Notes: generated by a model from the sequence alone, not told the origin. A stretch of 9,136 bases of DNA from an uncultured Lachnospiraceae bacterium (GCA_902782815.1 CACZOS010000311.1:1-9136), one strand, 5' to 3'. Counted from the first letter of the stretch, positions 1 to 7,468 are shown. Numbers and translations: made by a program.

Positions 1-2109
1 AAAGAGAGGGATTGTATTGCCCAGCGTCTGTTCAAAGAGATGAAGATCGACCGCAGAAAGGTGTATGTGGATCTTCTTACGGCTTCCGGCCTGGATCCCG
101 CCTACGCCAAGAAAGAGTACAAGGAATTATTCGAAAACAAAAAGGGCAGAAACCAGGCGGCCATGATGGACAGCTTCTGCGACGATCTGACCCAGAGGGC
201 AAGGGACGGACGTCTGGATCCCATCGTGGGAAGGGAGACGGAAATGAACCGGATCATCCAGATCCTGAGCCGCAGGACCAAGAATTCCCCTTGCCTGGTG
301 GGAGAACCCGGTGTGGGCAAGACCGCCATCGTGGAAGGACTGGCCCAGTGGATCGTCCGGGGAGAGGTCCCGGAGATGATGAGGGATAAACGTATCCTGA
401 CCCTGGATCTTCCGGGTCTGGTTGCGGGATCAAAATACAGGGGAGAGTTTGAAGAGAGGATCAAGAATCTGCTGAATGAGGTGATGATGGCGGGGAACAT
501 CCTGCTTTTCGTGGATGAGATCCACACCATGATCGGCGCCGGGGGAGCAGAGGGATCCATCGATGCCTCCAATATCATCAAACCCTTCCTGGCCCGTGGG
601 CAGATCCAGATCATCGGGGCAACCACCCGGGACGAGTACCGTAAGCACATCGAGAAAGACGCGGCTTTTGAGAGGAGATTCCAGCCGGTGGCCGTGGAGG
701 AACCGACCATAGAAGATTCCGTCGGGATCCTGGAAGGACTGCGGGAACATTTTGAGAAACACCATCAGGTCCGCTATACCCGGGATGCTGTCCGGGCTGC
801 GGTGGTCCTGTCGGAGAGATATGTCAGTGACCGTTTTCTGCCGGACAAGGCCATCGATGTCATGGATGAGGCGGCCTCCAAAAAGAGGATCGGCCTGTAT
901 ACCATGCCGGAAGACATAAAAGAGCTGCAGGATCTGGTCAAAAAATACGCCGACAGAAAAGAGCAGGCCCTGCTTGAAGGGAATCTCCGCAAGGCCAGAC
1001 TCAACAATACAAAACAGAAGAAGGCCAAGGTCAGCCTGGATGAGGCTATGTCCGGCTGGGAGGCCAGGAAACAGAAAGGCCGGATGACCGTCACGGAAAA
1101 TGATGTGGCCGAAGTGGTCTCCTCCTGGACGGGTATCCCGGTTACCAGGATCGGCCTCAGTGAATCCGACCGCCTTCTCCATCTTGAAGACACCCTGAAA
1201 AAGCGTGTGCTGGGGCAGGATGAGGCGGTGTCCGTCCTGGCCAGGGCAGTAAAGAGAGGGCGCGTGGGCATGAAGGATCCCCGGAGGCCGATCGGTTCCT
1301 TTATGTTCCTGGGACCCACCGGCGTGGGTAAGACCGAGCTGTCCAAAGCTCTGGCGGAAGCCCTCTTCGGGGATGAGAAATCCATGATCCGTGTGGACAT
1401 GTCCGAATATATGGAGAAACACAGTGTTTCCAAGCTTATCGGCTCTCCCCCCGGATACGTGGGACATGAGGACGGAGGCCAGCTCTCCGAACTGGTAAGA
1501 CGACATCCCTACAGCGTTCTCCTTTTTGATGAGGTGGAGAAAGCCCATCCCGATGTCTTCAACATCCTCCTTCAGGTTCTGGATGACGGGCAGATCACCG
1601 ACTCCCACGGCAGGAGAGTGGATTTTAAGAACACGGTGATCATCATGACCTCCAATGCGGGGGCAGCCAGGATCCTCTCCCCCAAACATCTGGGTTTTAT
1701 GGCAAAAACCGATGTGGAGCAGGATCATGAAAAGATGAAATCCTTTGTTCTTGACGAGGTAAAACGTATCTTCAAACCGGAATTCCTCAACCGTGTGGAT
1801 GCCATCCTGGTATTCCGGACCCTGCAGAAAGAGCAGCAGAGAGATATTGTGAAGCTGCTGCTGGGAGAGCTGATCTCCAGAGTCGCGGACAACCCCGGCT
1901 TCACCCTGTCCTGCTCGGAAAATGTGGTGGATTATCTCCTGGAAAAGGGTTACGACCCCCAGTACGGAGCCAGACCTCTGCGCCGGGCCATCCAGGATCA
2001 TCTGGAAGATTTTCTCGCGGAAGAGTTTCTTATGGGGAGGATCAAAGAGGGCAGCAGGATATTCCTGGACACGGAAGGGGACAGGATCGTCATCGCCAAA
2101 AAGAAATAA
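1..2109 (+). CDS. clpC: ClpC-type AAA+ unfoldase, ATP-binding subunit of the Clp protease (5' end missing)
   Basis: Partial gene. The frame is open to base 1, and the residues before the first ATG at 40 (RDCIAQRLF...) resemble the end of a Clp N-domain, so 40 is not the true start. The protein unfolds substrates and threads them into ClpP in the cytoplasm. Seen in order: first AAA+ module with Walker A GEPGVGKT (301-324), pore motif KYRGEF (433-450), Walker B ending in DE (514-519) and FERRF arginines (667-681); a middle domain of roughly 60-70 residues (about 895-1080); second module with Walker A GPTGVGKT (1312-1335), pore loop GYVG (1453-1464), DE (1528-1533), ClpP-contact tripeptide LGF (1690-1698), arginine finger in PEFLNRVD (1777-1800) and sensor-2 GARPLRR (1966-1986). 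The middle domain separates it from ClpA, and its short length plus the LGF loop separate it from ClpB. Proximity to radA fits the Gram-positive clpC locus. Whether ctsR/mcsA/mcsB lie upstream cannot be seen. No clear terminator follows it. Confidence 0.95.
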   Translation, partial: KERDCIAQRLFKEMKIDRRKVYVDLLTASGLDPAYAKKEYKELFENKKGRNQAAMMDSFCDDLTQRARDGRLDPIVGRETEMNRIIQILSRRTKNSPCLVGEPGVGKTAIVEGLAQWIVRGEVPEMMRDKRILTLDLPGLVAGSKYRGEFEERIKNLLNEVMMAGNILLFVDEIHTMIGAGGAEGSIDASNIIKPFLARGQIQIIGATTRDEYRKHIEKDAAFERRFQPVAVEEPTIEDSVGILEGLREHFEKHHQVRYTRDAVRAAVVLSERYVSDRFLPDKAIDVMDEAASKKRIGLYTMPEDIKELQDLVKKYADRKEQALLEGNLRKARLNNTKQKKAKVSLDEAMSGWEARKQKGRMTVTENDVAEVVSSWTGIPVTRIGLSESDRLLHLEDTLKKRVLGQDEAVSVLARAVKRGRVGMKDPRRPIGSFMFLGPTGVGKTELSKALAEALFGDEKSMIRVDMSEYMEKHSVSKLIGSPPGYVGHEDGGQLSELVRRHPYSVLLFDEVEKAHPDVFNILLQVLDDGQITDSHGRRVDFKNTVIIMTSNAGAARILSPKHLGFMAKTDVEQDHEKMKSFVLDEVKRIFKPEFLNRVDAILVFRTLQKEQQRDIVKLLLGELISRVADNPGFTLSCSENVVDYLLEKGYDPQYGARPLRRAIQDHLEDFLAEEFLMGRIKEGSRIFLDTEGDRIVIAKKK

Positions 2110-2129
2110 GCCCGATCCCTATTTTTTAG

Positions 2130-2158
2130 TGGAAAAAGATGACCCAATCTTATATAAT
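2130..2158 (+). promoter_or_regulatory. Sigma-A-like promoter for the small gene at 2248
   Basis: TGGAAA (2130-2135), 17-base spacer, then a perfect TATAAT (2153-2158). The -35 box matches TTGACA at four of six positions. Transcription would start near 2165 and give a leader of about 80 bases. It lies just after clpC and points at the small gene, so that gene can probably be expressed apart from clpC. The call is from consensus match only. Confidence 0.6.
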
Positions 2159-2167
2159 ATCTGTATA

Positions 2168-2186
2168 GCGATCCTGATCGCAGGAT
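2168..2186 (+). promoter_or_regulatory. Leader hairpin 1, with two overlapping pairings
   Basis: ATCCTG (2171-2176) and CAGGAT (2181-2186) form a perfect 6-bp stem with the tetraloop ATCG. The overlapping pair GCGATC (2168-2173) and GATCGC (2176-2181) is also perfect but has only a 2-base loop, so it is weak as RNA. The site lies at the very start of the predicted transcript. A 5'-end stabilising role is possible; no known riboswitch class is recognised. Confidence 0.35.
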
Positions 2187-2209
2187 GGCTTGAGATTATC
2201 AATATGACT

Positions 2210-2232
2210 GCCCGGCATCAGATCTGCCGGGC
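2210..2232 (+). promoter_or_regulatory. Leader hairpin 2, directly upstream of the ribosome binding site
   Basis: GCCCGGCA (2210-2217) and TGCCGGGC (2225-2232) make a perfect GC-rich 8-bp stem with a 7-base loop. The stem ends two bases before the ribosome binding site GGAGGA (2235-2240) of the gene at 2248. No run of T follows, so it is not an intrinsic terminator. It could stabilise the mRNA, keep the binding site open, or be bound by a regulator; the sequence does not say which. Confidence 0.55.
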
Positions 2233-2247
2233 CTGGAGGAAAAACAC

Positions 2248-2658
2248 ATGTCTAATGTCAAAGAATTGATCATGCAGGAAAACGACGCTCTTCATTTCGG
2301 TGATTTCAGCCTCCCCCAGAAGACAAAATTCTCGGATTTTCCGTTTGAAGGGGACACTTATAAAGTTAAGACTTTCAAGGAGATCACCCGTCTTGAGAAA
2401 AACGGCGTTATGCTTTACGAATCCGTTCCCGGATCGGCAGTACATGATTTTGTCGATGGAGACCGGCAGCTGACCTTTGAGGTGGAGTCCGGCGATGACA
2501 TCGAGATCACGCTGGGCAGGGAGCCGGAGCAGGAGTATAAAGTGTATGTGAATGACACCAACATCGGGAAGATGAAGTCCAGTCTCGGAGGAAAGATCAG
2601 TTTCAGCATCGAGCTTAACGAGGGTGAAAACGCCAGAGTCCGCGTGGTAAAATTATAA
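2248..2658 (+). CDS. Small soluble protein of unknown function (136 aa)
   Basis: I do not recognise a function. The start ATG has GGAGGA (2235-2240) seven bases upstream. The 136-residue product has no signal peptide, no membrane segment, no cysteine and no tryptophan. It begins with a short polar helix-like stretch (about 1-15), followed by alternating hydrophobic/polar runs such as YKVKTF, LTFEVE, IEITLG, YKVYVND and ISFSIEL, which suggest a mostly beta-strand cytoplasmic domain. The net charge looks acidic. From memory, similar proteins of about this length (sharing phrases like TFKEITRLEKNG and NIGKMK) occur across Lachnospiraceae and sometimes carry the label endosialidase; nothing seen here supports a sialidase, and 136 residues is far too short for the phage enzyme. 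It has its own promoter and an intrinsic terminator, so it may be a separate transcription unit set between clpC and radA. Confidence 0.85.
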   Translation: MSNVKELIMQENDALHFGDFSLPQKTKFSDFPFEGDTYKVKTFKEITRLEKNGVMLYESVPGSAVHDFVDGDRQLTFEVESGDDIEITLGREPEQEYKVYVNDTNIGKMKSSLGGKISFSIELNEGENARVRVVKL

Positions 2659-2667
2659 AAGTTTCAT

Positions 2668-2695
2668 GGCCGTCTTCCGGACGGCCTTTTGTCTT
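2668..2695 (+). terminator. Intrinsic terminator after the small gene
   Basis: GGCCGTC (2668-2674) pairs perfectly with GACGGCC (2680-2686) across a 5-base loop, followed at once by TTTTGTCTT (2687-2695). It begins 10 bases after the stop codon at 2656-2658. The T-tract is interrupted, so some read-through into radA is possible. The structure also argues against the in-frame ATG at 2666 as the start of radA. Confidence 0.8.
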
Positions 2696-2706
2696 ATGAT
2701 GGGAAG

Positions 2707-2712
2707 AAGGAG
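2707..2712 (+). promoter_or_regulatory. Ribosome binding site that fixes the radA start
   Basis: AAGGAG sits four bases before the ATG at 2717. The earlier in-frame ATG at 2666 has only A/T-rich sequence before it and lies in the terminator, and the 17 residues it would add do not look like RadA. Confidence 0.75.
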
Positions 2713-2716
2713 CGAG

Positions 2717-4078
2717 ATGGCAAAGGCAAAGACAGTATTCTTCTGCAAGGAATGCGGATATGAGAGCAGCAAATGGATGGGACAGTGTCCCGGATGCCGC
2801 CGGTGGAATACCCTGGTGGAAGAGAAGCTCCCGCCCGCCAGAGAGAAAAAGTCCGGAAAGATCTCGGAAAGATCTGAAAGTACCAGTATTTTTGAAATCT
2901 CCATGGAGGAGGAAGACAGGATTTCCTCCGGTATGCCGGAGCTGGACAGGGTTCTGGGCGGAGGGATCGTGAAGGGATCCCTGGTATTGGTGGGCGGCGA
3001 TCCGGGTATCGGAAAGTCCACCCTGCTGCTGCAGATCTGCCGGAATCTGGGCAATGAAGGACGGAATATCCTTTATGTCTCCGGCGAGGAGTCCCTGAGA
3101 CAGATCAGGATGAGAGCCGACAGGCTGGGAGGGTTTGAGAAAGAAATCCATATCCTCTGTGAGACGGATATCCATGCCGCTGCGGACCTGATCCGGAAAA
3201 AGAAGCCGGAGATGGTGGTGGTGGACTCCGTCCAGACCATGTATTCCGATGAACTCACTTCTGCTCCGGGAAGTGTGAGCCAGGTCAGGGAAGTGACCGC
3301 CGTCCTCATGCAGATCGCCAAAACCGAGGGAGTCGCCGTATTTCTGGTGGGACATGTGACCAAAGAAGGCCTGGTGGCCGGACCCAGAACCCTGGAGCAT
3401 ATGGTGGATACCGTCCTTTATTTCGAAGGGGACCGGAATGCCTTGTACCGGATCTTAAGAGGAGTCAAAAACCGTTTCGGCTCCACCAATGAGATCGGTG
3501 TATTTGAGATGCGGCAGCAGGGACTGACAGAGGTGGCCGATCCCTCCAGGATCATGCTGGACGGGAGACCGGTGGATGAGGCAGGCTCCGTGGTGGTCTG
3601 CTCCATGGAAGGAACCAGACCCCTTCTTCTGGAAATCCAGGCCCTGGTGTCTCCCACCAGTTTCAATATGCCCAGAAGGACCACTGTGGGCATTGATTTT
3701 AACCGGGTCAATCTTCTCCTGGCTGTCCTGGAAAAAAAGGCAGGTCTCCAGCTGGGAGGCTGTGATGCCTATGTGAACCTGGCAGGGGGAATGAAACTGG
3801 CTGAGCCTGCCATGGATCTGGGGATCCTCTGCGCGGTGATCTCCAGTTACAGAAACCTCCCTATCCATCCGGGGACAGTGATCTTCGGTGAGGTGGGACT
3901 GACCGGCGAGGTCAGAGGGGTAAGCCATGTGGATCAGCGCCTTAAAGAAGCCGTCAAGATGGGATTCACCCGATGCATCCTGCCTGCCACCAATCTGGAT
4001 GCGGTGGAAGATGATCTTAAGAAAAAGATCGATCTTGCAGGGGTCGCCGGTGTCCGGGAGGTACTGCAGATCCTCTGA
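2717..4078 (+). CDS. radA: DNA repair protein RadA (Sms)
   Basis: RadA is a RecA-like ATPase that aids branch migration and processing of recombination intermediates during repair and transformation. The 453-residue product is the usual length for the family. Seen: N-terminal C4 zinc finger (C10, C13, C24, C27 in CKECGYES...CPGC); Walker A GGDPGIGKST (93-102, catalytic K100); Walker B in MVVVDSVQT with D170; the family signature KNRFG (251-255); and a C-terminal Lon-like domain (about 270-453) with AGGMKLAEPAMDLGI and GEVGLTGEVR. The start is set by AAGGAG at 2707-2712 and by MAKAKTVFFC, which is typical of RadA. It lies downstream of clpC as in Bacillus, but with a small gene and a terminator in between. 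No obvious promoter fits in the 21 bases between terminator and start. disA does not follow. Confidence 0.97.
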   Translation: MAKAKTVFFCKECGYESSKWMGQCPGCRRWNTLVEEKLPPAREKKSGKISERSESTSIFEISMEEEDRISSGMPELDRVLGGGIVKGSLVLVGGDPGIGKSTLLLQICRNLGNEGRNILYVSGEESLRQIRMRADRLGGFEKEIHILCETDIHAAADLIRKKKPEMVVVDSVQTMYSDELTSAPGSVSQVREVTAVLMQIAKTEGVAVFLVGHVTKEGLVAGPRTLEHMVDTVLYFEGDRNALYRILRGVKNRFGSTNEIGVFEMRQQGLTEVADPSRIMLDGRPVDEAGSVVVCSMEGTRPLLLEIQALVSPTSFNMPRRTTVGIDFNRVNLLLAVLEKKAGLQLGGCDAYVNLAGGMKLAEPAMDLGILCAVISSYRNLPIHPGTVIFGEVGLTGEVRGVSHVDQRLKEAVKMGFTRCILPATNLDAVEDDLKKKIDLAGVAGVREVLQIL

Positions 4079-4128
4079 TCCGTCTTTTCCCTCCCCTTGA
4101 TATCCGATACAATCAACAAGGAGCGTCT

Positions 4129-6390
4129 ATGAAAAAGGTAATCATAGCTGAAAAGCCGTCTGTGGCGAAGAATATCGCGGATGCCACATCCGCAGTCAGG
4201 AAAAACGGTTATTTTGAAGGAGAAAAGTATCTGATCACATGGGCTTTCGGCCATCTCCTTCAGCTGTATGATGCCAGGGATTACGATGCCGACATGAAAC
4301 GCTGGAAGATCGAGAAATTTCCCTTTATTCCGGAGACCTTCCGCTATAAGGTCAAGAGCGATCCCAAAAAGAAAGATAAACCGGATGCGGGTGTGGTAAA
4401 GCAGCTCAACATTATTAAAGAGCTGACCCGGCGTCAGGACGTGGAAGGAATCATTTCCGCCACGGATGACGACCGGGAAGGACAGATCATTGCCGATGAG
4501 ATCCTGCAGTATCTGGATCCGGGGAAACCGGTGGAGAGGATCCTCCTTTCCGAATGGACATCCCGTGAGGTAAACCGGGGACTGGAAAGTCTGGTTCCGA
4601 ACGAAGAGATGCAGTCCCTCCGGGACGCAGGCTTCGGCAGACAGATCGCCGACTGGCTCATCGGGATCAACCTGACCTCGGTGGCTACCCTGAAATTCCG
4701 CGCTCAGAACAATGTGCGTCTTCTGAATATCGGGCGTGTGATCATGCCCACGTTAAAGATCATTTATGACCGGGACAAGGAGATCGAACAGTTCAATGTC
4801 ACCAAATACTATAAACTGAAGGGAATCTTTGAGACGGAAAAGAAGGAATCCTTCGAAGGTATCTATTATGTTGATGACAACGAGAAATTCGACTCACCCG
4901 GGGAACTGGAGGATATCCGCGGCCGGATCGAAGGACATCCCGCCCGGATCATCCTGAAAAAGGTGACAAAGAAGAAAGAGTACGCTCCTTATCTGTTTAA
5001 CCTTTCCAACCTCCAGGGTTTTATCACCAGCAAATATAAAGGCTGGACCTCAGACCGGGTACTGAAGACCGCCCAGGATCTTTATGAGAAAAAATTCATC
5101 ACCTATCCCAGAACAGCCAGCTCTGTGCTGGACGAAAGTCTTATCGGCAAGACAAGAAAGGTACTTGAGATCCACAGGCAGGGTCATCCCTATCAGGATC
5201 AGATCAGATTCCATACCTCCAAAAGGGTATTTGACAGCAGCAAGGTGGAAAGCCATTCGGCCATCATCCCCACCTACATGATCCCCAAATCGTTGAACGA
5301 GGGGGAACGGATTGTCTACGAGGCTGTCCGGAACCGTTTTCTGGCCCAGTTTATGCCGGTGGCGGAGGCGGAGGATACCATCCTCCATCTCAGGATGATG
5401 GATGTGGACCTGCCGGGCATTTTTATTGCCCGGGGGAAGATCCAGCTGGAATACGGATGGAAACTCATCGAAGGAGTGGATGCCAAAGAAACAGTCCTGC
5501 CTGCCGTGGAGGAGGGTGACCTGGTTACTCTGATCAAGGCGGAGGTCAACGAGGTGGAACGAAAACCGCCCAAGCATCACACGGAAAAGACCTTGCTCAG
5601 GGTTATGGAGACCTGCGGCAAAAAGTTTGAGGAAGAGGATTCGGAAGAGATGATGATGGCTATCTTAAGCGGCTTCAGCATCGGAACTCCGGCAACCAGA
5701 GCGGAGACCATCAAAAAGCTCAAGGATGCGGGATACATCCGGTCCAAAGGGAAGAGCCTTCTCTGTACTGATCTGGGAAAACTGCTGGTGGAGACTTTTC
5801 CCGCCAGAGAACTCTTTGACCTGGAATATACGGGAAGGCTGGAAAAGACTCTCTCTGACATAGAAAAGAAGAAATTTCAAAAATCCGATTTCATCCATAT
5901 GATCGAAGATTTCGTGAAGGATGCGGTGGATAAGATAAAAAATGATTCCGTTTTCGGAGGCAGCACGGTCCTGGCCCCCCTCCATACCGAGCCGGCAGGC
6001 AGATGTCCGGAATGCGGCTCTCCCGTTATGGAGACCGACAGAGCCTTTGGCTGCTCCAACTGGAAAAACGGATGCAAGTTCGCCATATGGAAGAACGACC
6101 GATTCATCAATTCACTGGGGAAAAAAGTGACCTATGAGATGGTGAAGATCCTTCTGGAACACGGGAAAGTGGGTTTCCACGGTTGTGTGAGCAAGAAGGG
6201 CAACCGGTTTTCCGCCTATTTCTATTATGAGAAGAATCCGGAGACAGGAAAATATCAATGGCGCCTGGAATTTATCGATCCGCGGACAGCAGCCGCAAAA
6301 GGGAAAACGCAAAACGCAGAGAAAGCTCAGGCTTCGGCCCCGGCGGAGGATGTGGAAAAAGATGGTGAAGGAAATGAGAAAAAAGATTAA
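4129..6390 (+). CDS. topB: DNA topoisomerase III-type type IA topoisomerase
   Basis: It cuts and rejoins one DNA strand through a tyrosine link, relaxing negative supercoils and separating intertwined intermediates. The product is 753 residues, slightly longer than typical TopB. Seen: Toprim domain from the N-terminus with E8 (VIIAEKPS) and the acidic set D113/D115/E117 in TDDDREGQ; the conserved GFGRQIADWLIGINLT stretch; active-site tyrosine Y326 in FITYPRT; HTEKTLL and GTPATRAET (from 519); and a C-terminal cysteine cluster C626, C629, C642, C649 resembling a topoisomerase zinc ribbon or C-terminal repeat, followed by a charged low-complexity tail of about 30 residues. ADKPS-type start and GTPATRAET favour topoisomerase III over TopA. 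The ribosome binding site AAGGAG (4118-4123) is five bases before the ATG. It lies 50 bases after radA with no terminator seen, so co-transcription is likely. Its last 17 bases overlap the next gene. Plasmid-type TopB enzymes also exist, but nothing mobile is visible here. Confidence 0.95.
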   Translation: MKKVIIAEKPSVAKNIADATSAVRKNGYFEGEKYLITWAFGHLLQLYDARDYDADMKRWKIEKFPFIPETFRYKVKSDPKKKDKPDAGVVKQLNIIKELTRRQDVEGIISATDDDREGQIIADEILQYLDPGKPVERILLSEWTSREVNRGLESLVPNEEMQSLRDAGFGRQIADWLIGINLTSVATLKFRAQNNVRLLNIGRVIMPTLKIIYDRDKEIEQFNVTKYYKLKGIFETEKKESFEGIYYVDDNEKFDSPGELEDIRGRIEGHPARIILKKVTKKKEYAPYLFNLSNLQGFITSKYKGWTSDRVLKTAQDLYEKKFITYPRTASSVLDESLIGKTRKVLEIHRQGHPYQDQIRFHTSKRVFDSSKVESHSAIIPTYMIPKSLNEGERIVYEAVRNRFLAQFMPVAEAEDTILHLRMMDVDLPGIFIARGKIQLEYGWKLIEGVDAKETVLPAVEEGDLVTLIKAEVNEVERKPPKHHTEKTLLRVMETCGKKFEEEDSEEMMMAILSGFSIGTPATRAETIKKLKDAGYIRSKGKSLLCTDLGKLLVETFPARELFDLEYTGRLEKTLSDIEKKKFQKSDFIHMIEDFVKDAVDKIKNDSVFGGSTVLAPLHTEPAGRCPECGSPVMETDRAFGCSNWKNGCKFAIWKNDRFINSLGKKVTYEMVKILLEHGKVGFHGCVSKKGNRFSAYFYYEKNPETGKYQWRLEFIDPRTAAAKGKTQNAEKAQASAPAEDVEKDGEGNEKKD
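6364..6368 (+). promoter_or_regulatory. Ribosome binding site within topB, for the lipoprotein
   Basis: GGTGA matches the part of the anti-Shine-Dalgarno complement that follows GGAGG, and its position is well placed for the ATG at 6374. Two other in-frame ATGs exist, at 6350 and 6362. The one at 6362 has GGAGGA (6345-6350) 11 bases upstream, a long spacing, and cannot be excluded. Confidence 0.45.
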
Positions 6391-7432
6391 CAAAGCATGG
6401 CTGACGGCAGGACTGATCCTGCTGGTCCTGTTCTGCCTCGGGGGATGTAAGCCGTCCAAAAAAAAGGTGGAGTCCTCCTCCTACTATAAAGAACTCCAGA
6501 AAAAGTATAAGAAACTGCAGAAGGAGAAAGAAAAACTCCAGAAAGCCAGTGAAAACCAGGAGAGCATCTCCGACGCGGAACAGAGGGCGGAAAAGTATCT
6601 GGCCAAGATCGCCAGGGACCGTCTGGTCAAGTTGGAGATCGGCTATGCGGACGACATGGAAGAGAGCATTGTCATCGATGAGTCCGGCATTTTCGGCCTG
6701 GCCACCAAACTGGGGGAGAGGGCTGACCGGACCGCAAAGTATACGCCGGACCGGCTGAAGGACTCTCAGGATCCTCTTTATGAGTACATTCTTTTTGATG
6801 AGGATAACGCAGTCTATGAGATTACCATATACGGGTCTGACTATGTACTCTTCTCTGACCTGCCCAATTATGTTTACTATGTTCAGGGGGCTTCTGTCCT
6901 GGGAGACGCTTTTTTAAGATACCGGACCGATTATCCGGCATCCAGCCTTCTCCATCGTCTTGCGGACAGCCCTATGATGACCGATTCAAAAGGAAGATAT
7001 TATGAAAATGATGTGGTGGTGAAGACAGCAAACTACATCGATAAAATGAAAAAGACCAAGTCAAGCCGGGAAAAGGCTGCTGCTTACTGGAAGAAGAAGG
7101 TGGGCTTCCGGGAGGACGAGACGGTGGATCCCATAGATTACGAACCCCAGTCCTGGAAATACACCTATTATCATCATGGAAACAAGATGATCCTGACCCT
7201 GTATGATACTTATTTCAGCATCCTGAATGTGGACGGCAACCGGACATGGTACCAGACGGACAAAACGGATATCCAGGGGATAAAAGATATCCTGCGTGCC
7301 GACCGGGAAGCGCGTAAGGCGGAAAAAGAGGCCACCGCACAGGAAAGCTCTTCCGGTGAGGAGGAATCCCATTCCAAAGAAATCGAGGAGGAGAGTGTGA
7401 TCGGTCCGGAAGAAGGAGAAGATCAGGAATAG
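6374..7432 (+). CDS. Unrecognised lipoprotein with coiled coil and acidic tail
   Basis: Function unknown. Starting at 6374 the product is 352 residues. It opens with MRKK and a hydrophobic stretch ending in the lipobox LGGC, with the lipid-bearing cysteine at residue 25 (codon 6446-6448), so it should be anchored to the outer face of the membrane. Next come a lysine-rich segment and a coiled coil (about 33-60, repeats of KLQKEKEKLQK). The middle (about 75-310) is a Tyr- and Asp-rich globular region without a motif I know; it has many short beta-like runs such as YEITIYGSDYVLF and KMILTLYDTYFSIL. The end, about 35 residues, is strongly acidic (Glu/Ser-rich). The protein is thus basic near the anchor and acidic at its far end. 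It overlaps topB by 17 bases in another frame, which suggests coupled translation. Starts at 6350 or 6362 would add only 8 or 4 residues. A role as a substrate-binding protein is possible but unsupported. Confidence 0.85.
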   Translation: MRKKINKAWLTAGLILLVLFCLGGCKPSKKKVESSSYYKELQKKYKKLQKEKEKLQKASENQESISDAEQRAEKYLAKIARDRLVKLEIGYADDMEESIVIDESGIFGLATKLGERADRTAKYTPDRLKDSQDPLYEYILFDEDNAVYEITIYGSDYVLFSDLPNYVYYVQGASVLGDAFLRYRTDYPASSLLHRLADSPMMTDSKGRYYENDVVVKTANYIDKMKKTKSSREKAAAYWKKKVGFREDETVDPIDYEPQSWKYTYYHHGNKMILTLYDTYFSILNVDGNRTWYQTDKTDIQGIKDILRADREARKAEKEATAQESSSGEEESHSKEIEEESVIGPEEGEDQE

Positions 7433-7468
7433 GTTGGCGTTCTTCCCTGAAACGGATATGGTTTTTGT

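Noticed and set aside
430..2001. Long minus-strand open frame (523 codons) opposite clpC
   Set aside because: It lies wholly antisense to a clear AAA+ gene, its product (rich in His, Gly, Gln and Phe) has no recognisable domain, and I see no ribosome binding site or neighbours. It is a by-product of codon bias.
1..2109. ClpA or ClpB instead of ClpC
   Set aside because: ClpA lacks the middle domain seen here; ClpB has a far longer one and no ClpP-contact loop. The LGF tripeptide and nearby radA fit ClpC.
2248..2658. Endosialidase label for the small protein
   Set aside because: The protein is far too short for a known endosialidase and shows no catalytic motif; the label, recalled from related proteins, looks like propagated annotation.
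2666..2716. Earlier in-frame ATG for radA at 2666
   Set aside because: It falls in the terminator, lacks a ribosome binding site, and adds residues unlike RadA. The ATG at 2717 has AAGGAG and the typical N-terminus.
2615..3400. Minus-strand open frame opposite the start of radA
   Set aside because: Antisense to the zinc finger and Walker regions of radA; low-complexity His/Ser-rich product without motifs.
4085..4113. Possible promoter in the radA-topB gap (TACAAT at 4108-4113)
   Set aside because: TTGATA (4097-4102) is only five bases away and the hexamer at 17-base spacing (4085-4090) is a poor -35. Too weak to annotate.
7408..7446. Inverted repeat GGAAGAA / TTCTTCC around the lipoprotein stop codon
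   Set aside because: The 25-base loop and A/T-rich 7-bp stem make a poor terminator, and the T-rich stretch comes some 15 bases later.
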